DNA from: Mycobacteroides chelonae
Lineage (GTDB): Bacteria > Actinomycetota > Actinomycetes > Mycobacteriales > Mycobacteriaceae
Assembly: GCA_014204435.1 (NCBI GenBank)
Contig: JACHLF010000001.1
Coordinates: 186,001 to 250,000 of the forward strand
DNA length: 64,000 nt
Reading direction: 5' to 3'
The notes beneath the pieces are model-generated. The model saw only the letters and a program-made list of their open reading frames with translations. It had not been told where the DNA came from and did not search any database. Shown here piece after piece: positions 61,482-64,000 of the stretch. Position numbers and translations under genes: made by a program. Each line of letters begins with the position of its first letter. Within the stretch, counting starts at the first letter, position 1.

Positions 61482-61769
61482 CCCTGCTGTGCCTCGACCG
61501 CCGCCAGTGCCTCGCGGCTGACCGGGCCGACGAGATCGTCGAACTCGTGGTGCTTGCCGACGAATTTCCTGACATTAGGGGCACACCGGGAAGATCCTGC
61601 GTGCCGTGGACCGGGTAGACGTCAGCGGCGGATTGCCCAGTGTCGCGGCCAGGCCGCGTCCGCTGAACTTCTCGTCGGCCTCCGTGTGAGAGAAGATTCG
61701 TACCGCTGTACCGCCGAGTGAGGTGTCCAGGTATTCGGCGACCGTGGCTGTGGCTTCGGATCGGTCCAT
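61478..61769 (-). pseudogene. YjdJ-type GNAT acetyltransferase-like gene with one-base frameshift
   Basis: ATG 61769 reads DRSEATATVAEYLDTSLGGT, AVRIFSHTEADEKFSGRGLA, RSTARRIFPVCP, then a stop; the next frame continues VRKFVGKHHEFDDLVGPVSR and EALAAVEAQQG. Removing one A from minus-strand CCTAATG (61575-61576) restores CPYVRKF, as expected. About 96 residues if intact. The stop overlaps the AhpD-like ATG (ATGA). Confidence 0.72.
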
Positions 61770-61818
61770 GGTGACCAACTATGCCGCACGTGCCGCGAGT
61801 TCGGCCGATGATGATGAC

Positions 61819-62835
61819 GTGAGCAACACCGAGACCACCCCGACGGAAACCCGCTGTGAGGGTGGCCCCTGCCCACGGGAAGGAGCCGGACGTCTGGTGG
61901 TCGAAATACTCACTGCCCGAGAGGTTCCGCTCGGCGGACCGCGTGCGATGACGGCGCTGCGGACCTTGCCCCAGGCCCAGCGATTCCTGAACGGCGCCTG
62001 GTGTTTTGCCGACCACTACGGACCCCACGAGGTCAGCCGGATCGGTAGCATGGATGTCGCGCTCCACCCGCATACCGGCCCTCAGACGGTGAGCTGGTTG
62101 TTCACCGGAGAGATCGAGCGTCGCGATAGCAACGGGGTGCACGCCACGGCGCGTCCGGGAGAGCTCAATCTGATGACCGGTGGCCGCGGTATCTGTCATT
62201 CGGAGGTGTCGACGGCCGGCACCGCTACGCTGCACGGCGTGCGGCTGTGGGTAGCTCTGCCTGGCGAAGCGCGGGACGCGTCACGAGACTTCCAGCATTA
62301 CGCGCCCGAGGCCGTCGTCGTGGGTGGGGTGAGCCTGCGGGTGTTCTTGGGTGCGTTGGCAGGCCAGGTATCGCCGGCGCGTACCGCCACCCCGGTGCTG
62401 GGTGCGGAGCTGCTGCTAGAGCCGCGTAGCGCGGTGCGTTTGGACATCGATCCAGGGTTCGAGCACGGGCTTTTGGTACACACCGAGGCCCTTGAGTTGT
62501 TGGGCACCCAGTTATCGCGTGGGGAGCTCGGATACGTCGGCACGGGGGTGGAGCAGCTCTCCGTGACGAATCCTACGGATGAGGTGGCGCGCGCGATCCT
62601 GTTGGGCGGAAGGTCGTTCGGCGAGCAGATCGTGATGTGGTGGAATTTCGTCGCTCGTGACCACGACGAGATCGCGGAGTTCGGCCAGGAATGGCAGGCC
62701 GAGTCGGAGCGCTTCGGGCAGGTGGAAGGTTACCGGGGTGCGGTGGCCCGACTGCCCGCGCCGCCGTTGCCGACGGCGCGGATGGTGCCGAGACGTAATG
62801 CCCCGACCGCCGATCCGGGCATCGCGACATCGTGA
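61819..62835 (+). CDS. Pirin family protein
   Basis: 338 residues, bicupin. Iron-site residues appear in GAWCFADHYGPHEVSRIGSM and GMDVALHPHTGPQTVSWLF-type region (DVALHPHTGPQTVSWLFTGE), with NLMTGGRGICHSEVST completing the site. Bacterial pirins act as quercetin dioxygenases or regulators; the role here is unknown. GTG at 61819 (SNTETTPTETRCEGGPC) is likely; an ATG at 61768 is also possible. Divergent from the GNAT/AhpD pair; its stop overlaps the GGDEF gene start (GTGA). Confidence 0.86.
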   Translation: MSNTETTPTETRCEGGPCPREGAGRLVVEILTAREVPLGGPRAMTALRTLPQAQRFLNGAWCFADHYGPHEVSRIGSMDVALHPHTGPQTVSWLFTGEIERRDSNGVHATARPGELNLMTGGRGICHSEVSTAGTATLHGVRLWVALPGEARDASRDFQHYAPEAVVVGGVSLRVFLGALAGQVSPARTATPVLGAELLLEPRSAVRLDIDPGFEHGLLVHTEALELLGTQLSRGELGYVGTGVEQLSVTNPTDEVARAILLGGRSFGEQIVMWWNFVARDHDEIAEFGQEWQAESERFGQVEGYRGAVARLPAPPLPTARMVPRRNAPTADPGIATS

Positions 62836-64000
62836 TTCTCTCCTACGTCCGTTCCACCGCATGGATGGGCTTCCTGCGCCAATGGTGGACCGAGCCAGTC
62901 CCTATGGATTGGCTGCGGGCCTTCTTGCATGCGCGAAAGCTCAACCGGACAGTTCGCAACCTGATCGGCGCGTATGCGCTGATATTCGCCGCGATCTGTG
63001 TTGCCGTGCAGTTCAGTGACACCGGGCCACGCAGCACGATCGGTCGCACCATCGTCGGGGTGTGTGCGCTCGGGTCGCTCGGGTGGGCGGTGCGCTGGGT
63101 GGTCGGACCGTGGCCATCGCTGCGTGAGGCGGTGGTGTTCGTCGCCTTTGCCGATGTCGGCATCGCGTTGGCCTGCTGGCAGGACTCGGATCCGCTGGCG
63201 GGTCTGGTGGGTACCGTGCTGTTCACGCCTGTCGGGGCGTACGTCAGCTTCTTCCTGGGGAACCGGCTGTTAGTGGCCCACGTCGCGTGGTGCGCGCCGA
63301 TGATCGTGGCGCTCTCGGCGCGGCTGTTCTCCGAGGGGACCGTCGGTGCGGCGATGACCGCGCTGGTGAAGGTGACCAGCATGCTACTGGTCGTGGTGTT
63401 GATACCTGCGGTGATCCAATTCGGGATCGCGGTGGTGCGTTTGGATGCGCTGGCCGCGCAGCGCGATCCGCTGACCGGGCTACTCAATCGCCGCGGCATC
63501 TACGGCGCGTGGCAGCGCCTGCACAGAGAGTTGACGCGAGAACACCTCGTGGAGGGCGACGGGGTGATCGCCGCGGCGATCGTCGATATCGACCGGTTCA
63601 AGTCGATCAACGACCGCTATGGCCATGGCATGGGAGACCGGGTACTCGTCGACCTGGCCAATGCGCTCACCTCGGGGGCGATAGGTGCGAGCGTCGTCGG
63701 CCGCTCGGGCGGTGAGGAGTTCCTGGTGGTGACGGTCTGCCCGGCGGGGGCCGTCGGCGACTTTGCCGCCCGGCTCAGGGAAGCTGTCACGAACTCGATG
63801 CCGGCGGGTATCGAGGTGACGGCGAGTGTGGGTGTTGCGGCCCAGGCGATCTCACGGGTGGCATCGGTGGCTTCCCGGGAAGCGATCGACGTGCTTACCG
63901 CGTGCGCCGACCGTGCGATGTACGAGGCCAAGCGCGGTGGCGGGAACCAATCGCGGATTCGTCATCCGGGTGAAGAGTCCGACGATCAGTACGTGTGGCG
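62832..64000 (+). CDS. Membrane GGDEF diguanylate cyclase-like protein (3' end outside window)
   Basis: 389 residues visible. About six membrane segments span residues 35-205 (LIGAYALIFAAICVAVQFS, AGLVGTVLFTPVGAYVSFFL, VKVTSMLLVVVLIPAVIQFG). A GGDEF domain follows: AQRDPLTGLLNRRGIYGAWQ, AIVDIDRFKSINDRYGHGMG, and the catalytic loop GGEEF at 293-297. GGEEF is an active-type signature for cyclic di-GMP synthesis. There is no RxxD I-site five residues before it, so product inhibition by that route is unlikely. GTG at 62832 overlaps the pirin stop, so they are coupled. It runs off the right edge. Confidence 0.88.
   Translation, partial: MILSYVRSTAWMGFLRQWWTEPVPMDWLRAFLHARKLNRTVRNLIGAYALIFAAICVAVQFSDTGPRSTIGRTIVGVCALGSLGWAVRWVVGPWPSLREAVVFVAFADVGIALACWQDSDPLAGLVGTVLFTPVGAYVSFFLGNRLLVAHVAWCAPMIVALSARLFSEGTVGAAMTALVKVTSMLLVVVLIPAVIQFGIAVVRLDALAAQRDPLTGLLNRRGIYGAWQRLHRELTREHLVEGDGVIAAAIVDIDRFKSINDRYGHGMGDRVLVDLANALTSGAIGASVVGRSGGEEFLVVTVCPAGAVGDFAARLREAVTNSMPAGIEVTASVGVAAQAISRVASVASREAIDVLTACADRAMYEAKRGGGNQSRIRHPGEESDDQYVW

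Noticed and set aside
1..64000. tRNA, rRNA, prophage or integrase genes
   Set aside because: None recognised by motif or structure in either strand.

Overview
The window looks like a mycobacterial chromosome, most likely Mycobacteroides (the abscessus/chelonae group). The DNA is GC-rich and uses many GTG starts. From about 9.85 kb to 60.2 kb the gene order follows the M. tuberculosis H37Rv series Rv0495c-ppx1-Rv0497-Rv0498-Rv0499-proC-Rv0500A-bS22-galE2-Rv0502 ... hadD-serB1-Rv0508-hemA-hemC-hemD-hemB ... hemL-gpm-Rv0526-ccdA-resB-ccsA-Rv0530-Rv0531 ... menA-MTAP ... menE-Rv0543c-pitA-Rv0544-Rv0546c-Rv0547c-menB. The M. tuberculosis genes cmaA2, mmpS2/mmpL2 and most of Rv0515-Rv0523 are not seen. 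The genus call is inference from this synteny and from absent genes; no database was consulted.

Layout. 0-9.8 kb is accessory: the 5' end of an MCE lipid-importer operon (yrbEA/yrbEB) with a TetR regulator, a second divergent TetR, a PF10118-type metal-dependent hydrolase, a row of internally deleted oxidoreductase genes, an intact EphD-like hydrolase-SDR fusion, a methyltransferase, a broken FAD monooxygenase and an Mca-type amidase. 9.8-23 kb is the ppx1/proC/galE2 core, interrupted by a block with two Ddn-like F420-type proteins, an R2lox di-metal oxidase and an esterase remnant. 23-26.3 kb holds a DUF1254 lipoprotein / hemophore / small secreted protein operon facing a frameshifted AraC-type regulator. 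26-33 kb is the haem biosynthesis block. 33-41.9 kb holds membrane proteins, a dead methyltransferase, a copper P-type ATPase behind a CsoR-like box, a TauE exporter, an M13 lipoprotein peptidase and two more Ddn-like genes. 41.9-50 kb is hemL plus the System II cytochrome c maturation genes. 50-60 kb is menaquinone synthesis (menA, menE, menB) with pitA. 60-64 kb has a lipoprotein, two broken genes, a pirin and the start of a GGDEF protein.

How the parts connect. hemA, hemC, hemD, hemB and hemL make tetrapyrrole; ccdA, resB and ccsA with a TlpA-like lipoprotein attach haem to cytochrome c; menA, menE and menB supply menaquinone. Together these are respiratory-chain assembly functions. The accessory blocks are rich in pseudogenes: I count eleven broken or deleted genes or remnants.

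I did not find a clearly new multi-gene system. The strongest unexplained signals are a 63-bp palindromic repeat present three times just after stop codons, a short repeat (core CTTCGCGYAAGC) at the start of three genes, an exact CRP-type box before R2lox, a SoxR-like box before a dead gene, and several near-perfect palindromes placed at promoters. There is no insertion sequence, CRISPR array, tRNA or rRNA that I could recognise.
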